Part shown: positions 29,291 to 37,566 of the stretch, in pieces
Layout of the letters: each line of letters opens with the position of its first letter
Position numbering within the stretch: position 1 is the first letter of the stretch
From: Xanthobacter autotrophicus
Lineage (GTDB): Bacteria; Pseudomonadota; Alphaproteobacteria; Rhizobiales; Xanthobacteraceae
Length of the DNA stretch: 64,000 bases
Reading direction: 5' to 3'
NCBI RefSeq assembly: GCF_005871085.1
Contig: NZ_VAUP01000035.1
Coordinates: 124,001 to 188,000 of the forward strand
Program-made: the position numbers and the translations under genes
Notes under the pieces: model-generated
Databases searched by the model: none
What the model was told of the DNA's origin: nothing
The model's input: the letters and a program-made list of their open reading frames with translations, nothing else

Positions 29291-30493
29291 ATGGGGCGCG
29301 GATTGAACCGTTTGTCGGCGATCGCCGTTCGATCAGCCGCCGCCGGGAAGCATGCCGACGGGGGCGGCCTTTGGCTCCACAAGCGGCTCGACGGCGGCGC
29401 CCAATGGTTCTTTCGCTTCACGGTGCACGGCCGGCGCCGGGAAATGGGGCTGGGGGCCGCAACCGACGTGTCATTGAGGGAGGCGCGAGAGGCGGCCGAC
29501 CGCGGGCGCGCCGTGGTGCGGCAGAGCCTCGACCCGATCAAGGAACGGGAACGTGAACGACGGGAGGCGGCGCGCACGCTGCACTATCTGAAGGACATCG
29601 CCCTCGACGCCTTCGAGAGCCGAAAGGCCGAACTGAAGGGCGACGGCAAGGCCGGCCGGTGGTTCACGCCACTCGAACTCCACGTCCTGCCGAAGCTTGG
29701 AAGCGTGCCCGTCGCCGACATTGACCAGAAGGACATCCGCGACACCCTGGCGCCCATCTGGCACGTCAAAGCCGAAACGGCACAAAAGGCCCTGAGCCGG
29801 CTCGGCCTCTGCCTAAAGCACGCCGCGGCGCTCGGTCTCGACGTGGACCTGCAGGCGACCGAAAAGGCGCGCGCCCTGCTCGGACAGCAGCGGCACAAGC
29901 CCGAGAACATCCCCGCCATGCCGTGGGGCGAGGTTCCGGGCTTCTACGCCAGCCTGAACGAAGGGACGGTGACGCACCTGGCGCTGCGCCTTCTCATCCT
30001 GACGGGCGTGCGATCCGGACCGCTGCGGTTCATCCGGGAAGACCAGATCGCCGGTGACGTCTGGACCATTCCCGGCGAGGCGATGAAGGGCCGGAAGGAC
30101 CGGACGCCCGATTTCCGGGTGCCCCTGACAGGCGCGGCGTTGGCGATCATCGAACAGGCGCGACCGCTCGCGCGCGGTGGCTACCTGCTCCCGAGCCAAC
30201 GCAAGGGCGTCATCTCGGACATGACGATGGGCCGCTTCATGGAGCGCGCTGGCCTTGAGGCGCGACCGCACGGCTTCCGCTCCAGCCTGCGGGATTGGAT
30301 CGCTGAAGCGACTGAAACGCCCCACGACGTCGCCGAGACAGTGCTCGGGCATACGGTCGGTGGCGCAGTCGAACGCGCCTATCGGCGGACGGACTTTCTC
30401 GACCAGCGCCGGGCCCTGATGGAGCGGTGGGCGCAGCACGTGACGAAGAGCAATGGAACGGCACACGAAGAACGAGGCGACGATGGCAGATAA
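29291..30493 (+). CDS. int: P4-type tyrosine integrase
   Basis: This 400-residue recombinase has the N-terminal arm-binding domain (DUF4102-like: HADGGGLWLHKRLDGGAQWFFRFTVHGRRREMGLGA), a core-binding region and a C-terminal catalytic domain. Catalytic residues: Arg241 (TGVRSGPLR), His327-x-x-Arg330 (HGFRSSLRDW), His354 (LGH) and nucleophile Tyr364 (ERAYRR). All are intact, so it should be active. It catalyses integration at the tRNA-Leu 3' end. An upstream LexA box suggests SOS control. It overlaps the next gene by 11 bases. Confidence 0.93.
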   Translation: MGRGLNRLSAIAVRSAAAGKHADGGGLWLHKRLDGGAQWFFRFTVHGRRREMGLGAATDVSLREAREAADRGRAVVRQSLDPIKERERERREAARTLHYLKDIALDAFESRKAELKGDGKAGRWFTPLELHVLPKLGSVPVADIDQKDIRDTLAPIWHVKAETAQKALSRLGLCLKHAAALGLDVDLQATEKARALLGQQRHKPENIPAMPWGEVPGFYASLNEGTVTHLALRLLILTGVRSGPLRFIREDQIAGDVWTIPGEAMKGRKDRTPDFRVPLTGAALAIIEQARPLARGGYLLPSQRKGVISDMTMGRFMERAGLEARPHGFRSSLRDWIAEATETPHDVAETVLGHTVGGAVERAYRRTDFLDQRRALMERWAQHVTKSNGTAHEERGDDGR

Positions 30494-31415
30494 GATTGAT
30501 CGCTTCAGCCTGGACCAGTTTCCGAAGATGCGGCTGGGCGGGCGGGAGTTTGTAAAGGTTTCGCCCCGCCGCATCCTCCTTACCGCAAGCGGGGAAGATC
30601 CTTCACAGGACCCGGAACAGGTCTGGATTGCCTACCCGCCGCCTGACGACCAACTGGAATTCCCCGGTCACCCCGAGCTGGAGGATATCGGCCCTTTCGT
30701 CACGTCGGGGATCGCGTCGCACGACGTAGACAGAGGGATAACCGAGTTTCGCCACGGTGAATGGCCGGGCGGGTTTACCGCAATGCAGATCAAGGATTTC
30801 GACGATCTGGATTTGTATTTCCAATGCATGGGGGTGCTTCATGCCCATGGCTGGGCAGATGGCGGGGCAGGACCTACCGCTGAGCTGTTAGCGCGACTTG
30901 CGAGCATCGTGGGAGGGGAGAAGATCAAGGCGTTGCACGCTAACGATCCCGAAAACGCCCATCTCGCGATCTTCGAGCTGGCGGCGGTTCATCTGACAAG
31001 CCCTCTAAGCCGCGTATGGTATGCAGCAAATATGCTTGCCCTCTATTATATTCATAATGACGATTTTCGTCTCGGAATATTGGTGAGCGAATATCGGATT
31101 AAGATGCGGTATGAGGTTTTCATGTTGAAACACATGGAGCTGACAGAGAAGAACAGAGAGAATGGCGCGAAGGGTGGTCAAGCCGACCGGAAGGCGGAAC
31201 GCCACCACACCCTGAATGAAATCGCCCAGCGCCGCTTCAGGGAGATTGCCTTCGCCTCGGACGGCGAGGGCGTTCGCCTCGCCATGCGCTGGGCCGCAGA
31301 GCATGACGCCAAAGCCGAGGTTCCACTATTCAGGTTTAACGGTAGACCCCTGAGCAAGAAGTGGTACGCCGAATGGCTCGCCGACTTCCGTCTCAAGGCG
31401 AGGAGGGTCAAGTAG
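30483..31415 (+). CDS. Island hypothetical protein, 310 residues
   Basis: No family is recognised. It is soluble, without a signal peptide or membrane segment. The first ~110 residues are acidic and beta-rich (ILLTASGEDPSQDPEQVWIAYPPPDDQLEFPGHPEL). The middle is helical (WYAANMLALYYIHNDDFRLGILVSEYRIKMRYEVFMLKHMEL), and the C-terminus is basic (NGAKGGQADRKAERHHTLNEIAQRRFREIAFASDGEG), a linker-helix style seen in phage DNA-binding proteins. The start at 30483 overlaps the integrase stop by 11 bases, so the two are coupled. The middle has lower GC than its neighbours. Confidence 0.6.
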   Translation: MADKIDRFSLDQFPKMRLGGREFVKVSPRRILLTASGEDPSQDPEQVWIAYPPPDDQLEFPGHPELEDIGPFVTSGIASHDVDRGITEFRHGEWPGGFTAMQIKDFDDLDLYFQCMGVLHAHGWADGGAGPTAELLARLASIVGGEKIKALHANDPENAHLAIFELAAVHLTSPLSRVWYAANMLALYYIHNDDFRLGILVSEYRIKMRYEVFMLKHMELTEKNRENGAKGGQADRKAERHHTLNEIAQRRFREIAFASDGEGVRLAMRWAAEHDAKAEVPLFRFNGRPLSKKWYAEWLADFRLKARRVK

Positions 31416-31437
31416 GATCAAGCACTTAGGCGAACTT

Positions 31438-31540
31438 GAACCACCGGTTCTTGCCATTTACGTGACCGAACCACCGGTTCGCTGAGGAACGTGGGTCGAA
31501 CCGGTGCTTCGAAACAAGATCGCGGGCGAACCATCGGTTA
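31438..31540. repeat. Four 13-bp palindromes at exact 30-bp spacing (iteron-like)
   Basis: GAACCACCGGTTC occurs at 31,438 and 31,468, GAACCGGTGCTTC at 31,498 and GAACCATCGGTTA at 31,528. Each is an inverted repeat (GAACC-N3-GGTTC in perfect copies) and successive copies start exactly 30 bases apart, separated by 17-base unrelated spacers. The array fills the gap before the AlpA gene. It is probably either a multi-site operator or the binding array of a replication initiator. Confidence 0.8.
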
Positions 31541-31595
31541 GCCTCTGAATTCATTGATAGTTTCACCTCGCATCACTCAACCGCGAGGCAAATCA

Positions 31596-31814
31596 ATGAA
31601 CCCTAACGATCACCTGCTTACTGCCCGCGAAGGCGCGGCGCTTCTCCACATCAGCGTGCCCACCTTCTGGCGGCGGGTGGCCGACGGCACCGTGCCGAAG
31701 CCGATCAAGATCGGTGCTCTTTCGCGCTGGTCGCAGGCCGAACTCGAAGCTGTGATCGAGCGCGCCAAATCCCGCCGTGTGCCCGTGGCGACCGAGGCCG
31801 CGTGCCAGGCGTGA
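31596..31814 (+). CDS. alpA: AlpA-family excisionase/transcription regulator
   Basis: This is a 72-residue MerR-like winged-helix protein: LLTAREGAALLHISVPTFWRRVADGTVPKPIKIGALSRWSQAELEAVIERAK. AlpA proteins activate integrase or replication genes on P4-like satellites and can act as recombination directionality factors. The ATG at 31596 has GAGG 8 bases upstream. The iteron array ends 55 bases before the start, so AlpA or a partner may bind it. It begins a tightly packed replication operon. Confidence 0.85.
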   Translation: MNPNDHLLTAREGAALLHISVPTFWRRVADGTVPKPIKIGALSRWSQAELEAVIERAKSRRVPVATEAACQA

Positions 31815-31850
31815 CCGGGCATCCGCTCCCCCTTCCCATGGAGACACGAC

Positions 31851-32303
31851 GTGACCGTCCTCGGCATTGATCCGGGCATCTCGGGCGCATGGGCGCTGCT
31901 GCACACCGACGGCACGCTCGCCGCGGGCGACCTGCCGGTGGCCGGCGGCCAGATCGATGCCGCCACGTTCTCGGCTTTGATCCGCAGCACCCGACCGGTG
32001 GCCGCGTTCGTGGAGGCGGTACACGCCATGCCCAAGCAGGGCGTCGCCTCCACCTTCAAGTTCGGCATGGCGCATGGGACCATCATCGGCGCCCTGTCCG
32101 CGCTGCAGGTGCCGACGAACCTCGTCGCGCCGACCTCATGGAAACGCCACTTCCGCCTCGATGCAGACAAGGAGAAGGCCCGCGCCCTCGCCTTGCGACT
32201 GTGGCCGGCCGCCGGGTGCTTCGCCCGCAAGAAGGACCATGGGCGCGCCGAAGCCGCCCTGATCGCCCGCTTCGGCTCCGAGGTGTGGGGAGGCGGGCGA
32301 TGA
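31851..32303 (+). CDS. RuvC-like phage Holliday-junction resolvase
   Basis: This 150-residue protein has an RNase H-like fold. MTVLGIDPGISGAWALLH gives the first catalytic Asp, AFVEAVHAMPKQGVASTFKFGMAHGTIIGAL gives the acidic Glu and the helical element, then APTSWKRHFRLDADKEKARALALRLWP and DHGRAEAALIARFG give the C-terminal Asp/Glu. This is the compact RuvC form common in phages. It starts with GTG at 31851 and its stop overlaps the next ATG (ATGA). Confidence 0.85.
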   Translation: MTVLGIDPGISGAWALLHTDGTLAAGDLPVAGGQIDAATFSALIRSTRPVAAFVEAVHAMPKQGVASTFKFGMAHGTIIGALSALQVPTNLVAPTSWKRHFRLDADKEKARALALRLWPAAGCFARKKDHGRAEAALIARFGSEVWGGGR

Positions 32304-32599
32304 TCGACTTCGACGGCATCAACGATGCCGCCCGCCCTGCTTTGCCCGCCCTGGTGGTGCGATGGCTCCCCGCTGGCCACCGCGAAGGCCGCGAGTGGGT
32401 AGCCCGCAATCCGCGCCGCGCCGACCGACATCCCGGCAGCTTCCGGGTGAACCTCACCACCGGGCGGTGGGCCGACTTCGCCACCGGTGACAAGGGCGGC
32501 GATCCGGTCTCGCTCGCCGCCTTCCTCTTCGACCTGTCGCAGACCGATGCCGCCCGGCGGATCGCCGATATGCTCGCACTGTCCGGAACGGTGAGATGA
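32300..32599 (+). CDS. Primase-type N-terminal domain protein
   Basis: The 99-residue protein carries GSFRVNLTTGRWADFATGDKGGDPVSLAAFLFDLSQTDAARRIADML. This is the segment that follows the zinc finger in phage/plasmid primases (the W-x-DFATGDKGGD motif), but without the cysteines of a CHC2 finger. It probably works with the following Toprim/DUF3987 protein as a split primase. Four-base overlaps link it to both neighbours. Confidence 0.7.
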   Translation: MIDFDGINDAARPALPALVVRWLPAGHREGREWVARNPRRADRHPGSFRVNLTTGRWADFATGDKGGDPVSLAAFLFDLSQTDAARRIADMLALSGTVR

Positions 32600-34773
32600 C
32601 GGAACACGCCGATCCCTTCGCTCCCCTCGGCGCCGACGAACTCGAAGCCGCGCCCGACCTGCCGGACAATGATCCATGGCGGCCGATCCTGCCCGTTCCG
32701 GAGGATGCGCCCAAGCTCACCACCGCGACCCTTTCGGCTTTCGCCCCGCCGGGCTACGCCTTCACGGCCGGCTGGCGCTATCGCGATGGCGAGGGCCGCT
32801 TCCTCGGCTGCATCGTCCGGTACGACCGGCCAGCGAACGGTGTGCCCGCTGACAAGCAGGTGCGGCCCGTCACCTTCTGCGAGGGGCCGGACGGCAAGCG
32901 CGGATGGCGATGCAAGGGCTTTCCTGAACCGCGCCCGCTCTATGGACTGGATCGCCTCGCCGCCCGCCCCGAGGCTCCCGTGCTGGTGGTGGAGGGCGAG
33001 AAGGTGGCCGACGCCGCCGGCAAGCTCTTCCCCGATCACGTCGTCATCACCTCGCCCGGCGGATCGAAAGCCGCGCGCAAAGCGGACTGGCGCCCACTCG
33101 CCGGGCGCCGTGTCGCCATATGGCCCGATTGCGATGCGCCCGGCGCGGCCTATGCCGCCGACGTTGCCGCGCTCGCCCACGCCGCCGGCGCCGTCTTTGC
33201 CGAGGTGGTGACGCTTCCCGACGGCCTGCCGCAGAAATGGGACCTTGCCGATGATCTTCCCGCGGGCATGGCATGGTCGCTGATCGAGGATGCGCTCGCC
33301 GCGGCCATGGCGGGGCCCGCCGGCCCGGCGCCGATCCTCTCCTCCCTGCCCGCCGTCCTGCCCTTCATCCCCGAACTGCTTCCGGCGGCGATCGGCGGCT
33401 ATGTGACGGACGTAGCGGATCGCCAGCAGGCGCCGCCGGACTTTGCCGCCGTGACGGCCCTGTGCGGCCTCGCCGCCGTGGTGGGCAACCGGGTGCGCAT
33501 CGCACCCAAGCAAAATGACGACTGGACCGTGGTGCCGAACCTGTGGGGCGCCATCATCGGCCGGCCGAGCGCCATGAAGACGCCGGCCATGCAATCTGCC
33601 CTCTCCCCCGTCTACGCCATTCAGGATCGCATGCGGGAGGCCTGGGAAGCCGAGCTGCGGGCCGATGCGGTGGCCGACACCTTGTCCGTGTTCGACGCCA
33701 AGGATGCCAAGAAGCGCGCCGAGAAGGCTCTGAAGGATGGCGACCGCGACGGCGCCCGCGCCATCCTCGAGGCGCAGGCGGGCGATGATGAGGAAGAGGA
33801 GAAGCCCTGTCCCCGGCTCATCGTCAACGACGCCACAGTGGAGAAGCTGGGCGAACTGCTGAACCAGAACCCGCGGGGCCTCCTGCTGATCCGTGACGAG
33901 CTGACGGGCTTCCTTGCCCGCATGGAGCGGGAGGAATTCCAGGGCGAGCGCGCCTTCTACCTTGAAGCCTTCAACGGCGACGGGCGGTTCATCTACGACC
34001 GCATCGGCCGGGGCACGGTGCGGATCGAGAACTGCACCTTGAGCCTCATCGGCGGAGTGCAGCCCTCGCGCATCGCCCCGATCGTTCGTGGCGCCATGAC
34101 GGGCGCCAGCAATGACGGCCTGATCCAGCGCCTGCAGCTCGCGGTCTGGCCGGACGATATCGGCCAATGGAAATGGACCGACCGCCATCCCGACCGGGAC
34201 GCGCGCGAGCGCTATCAGGCCGCCTTCGACGCTCTGGCGGGAAGCCTTCCCGGCACGACCGAGCATCCTCTCATCATGCGCTTTTCGGCTGCGGCGCAGG
34301 ACCTCTTCCGCCAGTGGATGGAAGAGATCCAGAGCGAGGCCCGTTCGGGCGTCCTGTCCTCCACCATGGAAAGCCACCTGCTGAAGATGCCGGCGACGGT
34401 GGCCAGCCTCGCCTTGCTGTTCGAGCTGATCGAAGGCGGCCGGTTCGAGGTGGGGGAGGACGCGATCCGTCGGGCGCTGGGCTGGGCCGACTACCTGCGC
34501 AGCCACGCGAGCCGCCTCTATGCCTCCGGCAACTCGGTGGTGGAGGACGGCGCCCGCCTGATCGTGGAGCGGCGGGCGCAGCTCCCCAGTCCGTTCACGG
34601 CGCGCGATGTCCATCAGAAGGCGTGGGCTGGTCTCTCTGACCGGGATGCGGTGAGTGCGGCAATCGACATGCTGGTGGGCACGAACCATTGCGCCGAGGT
34701 GGAGAAGCCGGCCGCCTCGAAAGGTGGCCGTCCGACCATCGCCTACGCCTGGCACCCGAGCCTCGGGAGGTGA
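32596..34773 (+). CDS. Toprim/DUF3987 primase-helicase-like protein
   Basis: This 725-residue protein has an N-terminal Toprim-like part (APVLVVEGEKVADAAGKLFPDHVVITSPGGSKA and GRRVAIWPDCDAPGAAYA, residues ~130-200) and a C-terminal DUF3987 ATPase-like part. The P-loop is unusual: IIGRPSAMKTPAM (~320), then LLLIRDELTGFLARME as Walker B, and SLIGGVQPSRI. Such proteins replicate satellites and integrative plasmids. A charged stretch (DDEEEEK) lies in between. Its ATG overlaps the preceding stop. It is the probable replicase of the island. Confidence 0.85.
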   Translation: MTEHADPFAPLGADELEAAPDLPDNDPWRPILPVPEDAPKLTTATLSAFAPPGYAFTAGWRYRDGEGRFLGCIVRYDRPANGVPADKQVRPVTFCEGPDGKRGWRCKGFPEPRPLYGLDRLAARPEAPVLVVEGEKVADAAGKLFPDHVVITSPGGSKAARKADWRPLAGRRVAIWPDCDAPGAAYAADVAALAHAAGAVFAEVVTLPDGLPQKWDLADDLPAGMAWSLIEDALAAAMAGPAGPAPILSSLPAVLPFIPELLPAAIGGYVTDVADRQQAPPDFAAVTALCGLAAVVGNRVRIAPKQNDDWTVVPNLWGAIIGRPSAMKTPAMQSALSPVYAIQDRMREAWEAELRADAVADTLSVFDAKDAKKRAEKALKDGDRDGARAILEAQAGDDEEEEKPCPRLIVNDATVEKLGELLNQNPRGLLLIRDELTGFLARMEREEFQGERAFYLEAFNGDGRFIYDRIGRGTVRIENCTLSLIGGVQPSRIAPIVRGAMTGASNDGLIQRLQLAVWPDDIGQWKWTDRHPDRDARERYQAAFDALAGSLPGTTEHPLIMRFSAAAQDLFRQWMEEIQSEARSGVLSSTMESHLLKMPATVASLALLFELIEGGRFEVGEDAIRRALGWADYLRSHASRLYASGNSVVEDGARLIVERRAQLPSPFTARDVHQKAWAGLSDRDAVSAAIDMLVGTNHCAEVEKPAASKGGRPTIAYAWHPSLGR

Positions 34774-34777
34774 GCCA

Positions 34778-35377
34778 ATGGGCAACTGGTACGACGGGCT
34801 GAAAAAATCTGAAAACGCCCACTGTCGAAACCCCCAAAACCCTCAAAACCCACCGGGATACAGTTTCGAGGGTTTTGAGGGTTCGCATTCTGAGCGAATG
34901 GCGAAATCCGCAAGCCCTGTTGAGCGGGTTTCGAGGGTTTCGAGGGTGCCCAGTCCGGCCGAAAGCGAAAACCGCGAACGGGTGCACCGACACCACGAGG
35001 GTGGTTTCGAGGGTTTTGAGGGTGCCGCCTCAGGGCGACTGGAGCGTTTTTCGTCCGGACCGACGCCTCCCCCGGCACCTGGGCGGAGCAGGGAGGCGAA
35101 GGAACGTCAGGCGTCGCCAAAAAATCTGCCCTGCGCCTCGGAGCCGACCTGTCAAAACCCTCAAAACCTTACCGGAGTGGGTTTTGAGGGTTTTGTCGGT
35201 TCGTCACCGGAGCGGATCACGCATTTTTCGCGCTTGGCCGGCTGGGATGCCGAGGACTGGCAGGCGGCCTTCGATGAGCGGGCCGCTGTCCTCGAATATG
35301 ACGCGGGCCTTCGCCGTGCCGACGCCGAGCGCATCGCCCGCGCCGAGGTGTTCAAGCCCGGTGGGCGAGCGTCATGA
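34778..35377 (+). CDS. Repeat-rich phage-type protein with FEGFEG motifs
   Basis: This 199-residue protein is of unknown function. It contains recurring units: NPQNPQNPPGYSFEGFEGSHSERM, VSRVSRVPSPAESE, GGFEGFEGAASGRLE and NPQNLTGVGFEGFVGSSPERIT. These are encoded by a GGGTTTTGAGGG-like repeat in both orientations. The C-terminal ~50 residues (FSRLAGWDAEDWQAAFDERAAVLEYDAGLRRADAERIARAEVF) form a conserved-looking helical domain found on phage proteins near replication genes. It starts 4 bases after the DUF3987 stop. The repeats may be a DNA element merely tolerated as protein. Confidence 0.7.
   Translation: MGNWYDGLKKSENAHCRNPQNPQNPPGYSFEGFEGSHSERMAKSASPVERVSRVSRVPSPAESENRERVHRHHEGGFEGFEGAASGRLERFSSGPTPPPAPGRSREAKERQASPKNLPCASEPTCQNPQNLTGVGFEGFVGSSPERITHFSRLAGWDAEDWQAAFDERAAVLEYDAGLRRADAERIARAEVFKPGGRAS
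34835..34883. repeat. Inverted pair of the GGGTTTTGAGGG repeat
   Basis: The minus-orientation copy (34,835-34,851) and the plus-orientation copy (34,870-34,883) share 14 complementary bases and could form a stem with an 18-base loop. Further plus-orientation copies lie at about 34,926-34,947 and 35,002-35,023, with two more in a second pair at 35,153-35,195. Confidence 0.7.
35153..35195. repeat. Perfect 16-bp inverted repeat, second copy pair
   Basis: CAAAACCCTCAAAACC (35,153-35,168) and GGTTTTGAGGGTTTTG (35,180-35,195) pair perfectly around an 11-base loop within the repeat-rich gene. Confidence 0.85.
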
Positions 35378-35457
35378 GCGCCAGGTGGAAACCCGCCGCC
35401 CCGCCGGCGCACCCCATCCGATCAGCTATCCCCCATCAGGAAAGAATGAGCCGATGA
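35374..35457 (+). CDS. Possible 27-residue micro-ORF
   Basis: ATG at 35,374 overlaps the preceding stop (ATGA) and its TGA overlaps the next ATG (ATGA). The product begins MSARWKPAAPPAHP. No family is recognised; the double overlap could be chance or a coupling device. Confidence 0.2.
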   Translation: MSARWKPAAPPAHPIRSAIPHQERMSR

Positions 35458-35651
35458 ACGACCGCACCAATCTTCATGTGGAACCCAATGCCGAGGGCAC
35501 CCACGACGTGATCGACGAAGAGGGCGAACCCATCGCCAAAGGCTTCAGCAGCAACGCGGCGGCATGGGACTGGATCGACCGGCATAGCCGCGAGGGGCGG
35601 GCCGACACCGACCGTCACCACCGCATCCGCCAGTCGCCCGGCTTTACCTGA
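35454..35651 (+). CDS. Small island hypothetical protein, 65 residues
   Basis: MNDRTNLHVEPNAEGTHDVIDEEGEPIAKGFSSNAAAWDWIDRHSREG and a basic C-terminus make a small soluble protein. The pattern VIDEEGEPIAKGFSSNAAAWDWIDRH resembles short phage and plasmid proteins with a beta-hairpin followed by a helix. No function is assignable. GGAAAG lies upstream. It lies between the repeat-rich gene and the HNH gene. Confidence 0.6.
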   Translation: MNDRTNLHVEPNAEGTHDVIDEEGEPIAKGFSSNAAAWDWIDRHSREGRADTDRHHRIRQSPGFT

Positions 35652-35741
35652 TGGGTACCTGATGAACCGGCACCCCGCCCCCGGCTCCGGGCTTCGCGGA
35701 AAGGAACCGATTTCACCAAGTTCGGAAGGAGAGACGAGACG

Positions 35742-36119
35742 ATGCCGTTCCATGCCCCCTACATCTGCGGCTGCGGGAAGAAGGTCCCGCACGGTGTGAA
35801 GTGCGAATGCGCGATCAAGCGCAAGCGGGACTATGATCGCTATTATGACGCCCGCCGACCGACCTCGAGCCAGCGCGGCTACACCGACAAGTGGCGCGCC
35901 GCCAGCAAGGCCTTCCTCGCCGAGCCTGGCCATCAGACCTGCGTGTCCTGCGGCAAGCCTGCCACGATGGTAGACCACCGCATCCCGGCCAAGGGCGACA
36001 TGGCCCTGTTCTGGGACAAGAGCAACTGGCAGCCCATGTGCGGCCGCTGCAACCGCTCGAAGAACGCCAGGCACGAAGGCGGCTTCGGCCACCCCGTCAG
36101 GACGCCAGGAGGACGGTGA
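35742..36119 (+). CDS. Phage HNH endonuclease
   Basis: This 125-residue HNH nuclease has zinc cysteines C67-x2-C70 and C100-x2-C103, the catalytic pair Asp78-His79 (MVDHRI), Asn95 (DKSNWQPMCGRCN) and Lys107. An N-terminal CGCG/CEC cluster may be a second metal site. In phages this gene usually precedes terminase and assists packaging. Here the downstream terminase is missing and the sequence becomes degenerate, so the gene marks the broken edge of the phage module. GGAGAG lies upstream of the ATG. Confidence 0.88.
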   Translation: MPFHAPYICGCGKKVPHGVKCECAIKRKRDYDRYYDARRPTSSQRGYTDKWRAASKAFLAEPGHQTCVSCGKPATMVDHRIPAKGDMALFWDKSNWQPMCGRCNRSKNARHEGGFGHPVRTPGGR

Positions 36120-36362
36120 GGCGGCTGCGGCCCCCCCCTACGGTGGGGGAGAGTGCCGCGACCGGCAACCGCCTGGCGAGGCCCTGAAGCCGTCGGCGGT
36201 ACCGACCGAGGGAGGGGGGTGGTTTCAGACTTTCCCCCTTCGCCGCAGGACCAGTGGGGCCCCTCCGCGCGAGATGGAGCCCAATTGGTGTTTTTTCCGT
36301 CGGGGGAATGACGCAACGCCGCCATTCTCGATCAGCTCGGGCCTGAAATAGGCCTTCAAGCC
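36120..36362. other. Degenerate stretch after the HNH gene
   Basis: This is where terminase would be expected. No coding frame holds up in either strand, and there is no RNA gene or repeat. It is the junction between the phage module and unrelated inserted DNA. Confidence 0.4.
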
Positions 36363-36857
36363 CGACTTCATCAGGCCGCCCGGCGCAACGAAAAGCTCTT
36401 TCCGCCGACTGCCGTTGCGATCAGGCCCCTGTGGGACAGGGCCGCCAGAATGGGGGCTACCGCCGCGGCACTGCTGCTCGCTATCGGCCTCGGCTTCCAG
36501 ATGCGCGGACCGCGCGCGCGCCGGTGCTGGTCGCCGTGCTGCTGTCCGGTGGCAACCGGCCGGCGGCGGTGGTCAACGCCTTCAGGGACGGCCTCGCCGA
36601 GCTGGTGCCGCTCGCCGCGCTGCGGGCGCCGGAGGGCAAGGCGCTTCAGGTCTGGACCCTGTGGGATCGGGAAGCGCGGTCCAGTGTCGGTGGGCCTGGT
36701 GGATGCCCTGCGCAGCCTCGACCTGCAACTCAAAGGCCTGCCCACGGCGGTGCCGGAGCAGCTCTTCGAGGTGACTCTCGAACCCGCCGGCGGCTCCCCC
36801 ACCGGCCGCCCCACCGGCCCCATCCTGATGAAAGGCACCGCCAGCCGCGCGCTGTGA
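36363..36857 (+). pseudogene. Anti-sigma factor (RskA family) remnant
   Basis: Three segments of an RskA-type anti-sigma factor appear in alternating frames. One is a membrane helix (ATAAALLLAIGLG, from about 36,453). A second is VAVLLSGGNRPAAVVNAFRDGLAELVPLAALRAPEGKALQVWTLWD, in another frame from ~36,520. The third is LVDALRSLDLQLKGLPTAVPEQLFEVTLEPAGGSPTGRPTGPILMKGTAS, back in the first frame. Two frameshifts (one in a CG run near 36,515, one near 36,675) and a missing N-terminal anti-sigma domain inactivate it. No sigma factor gene is adjacent. Confidence 0.75.
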
Positions 36858-37566
36858 GGCTCTGGCAGCGGAGCAGGTGGAGTTGACGCATCAGGCGGTT
36901 GGCCGGCTGGCGGCTGCGGCGATGGAGGCGTGGCTGGCGGAAGAGAGGGGGCGGGGCCGAACCGCCAAGGATCCTTGGCGGTTCGATGCAGCCCAACTTG
37001 TAAGGATCGGTTACGCGTTGACGCTGCCCCGCCTCACTTCCTCGATCAGATCGAGGGGTGATTTCCTCGGCGCGAGGTCACCACCCAGACCGATTGCGCT
37101 GCAATGGTTTGTGGCCGATTTACTCGCCACAGAGCACCACCCCACATAATACCATCTCCTCACAGCGATGCCGTTCGCCTAATGAGCGAGGCGGCGCAGG
37201 TGGTGCTGGTGGAAGAGGGCGGCTTAATGCGCCAGAAGCGGAACTTGACCAGCCCGCCGAAAGCCGACATTGGGTCACATCCTGGGAAGTAGACATCCTG
37301 GCTGAGGCATGCTCATCGCCCCACCCACCTTTCGGGCTATGGAACAAGGTCTTGATACCGCCATGACCCTCGCCGCCGTGGATCGGTTGGTCCGCCACGC
37401 CACGATCTTCGAATTGAATGTCAATTCAAGCGGTTGAAGTGCAGCGACAGTCAATATCAAAAACCTCTTGCGCGTCACAATCAACATCGCGAATATCGTG
37501 GTGGCTGCGACACCGGATTACCATCGTAATTGTCGCGGACCTCTCACACAGATTGACACGCTACAT
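36858..37566. other. Degenerate region before the AraC gene
   Basis: Short frames here (for example 36,877-37,149) have no recognisable domain. Composition falls from GC-rich to AT-richer around 37,100-37,560, marking entry into a foreign segment. The AraC promoter is probably within the last ~100 bases. Confidence 0.4.

Noticed and set aside
31438-31540. A CRISPR-like array (regular repeats with unique spacers).
   Set aside because: Repeats are only 13 bp, palindromic and imperfect, spacers are 17 bp, there are only four copies, and no cas gene is near. It fits an operator or iteron array better.
36120-36362. A terminase small subunit after the HNH gene.
   Set aside because: Expected from phage order, but no frame gives a terminase motif; the sequence looks degenerate.
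36877-37149. A possible fragment of a plasmid replication initiator (RepC-like IRSRGDFL).
   Set aside because: Only a few residues match and the rest has no resemblance.
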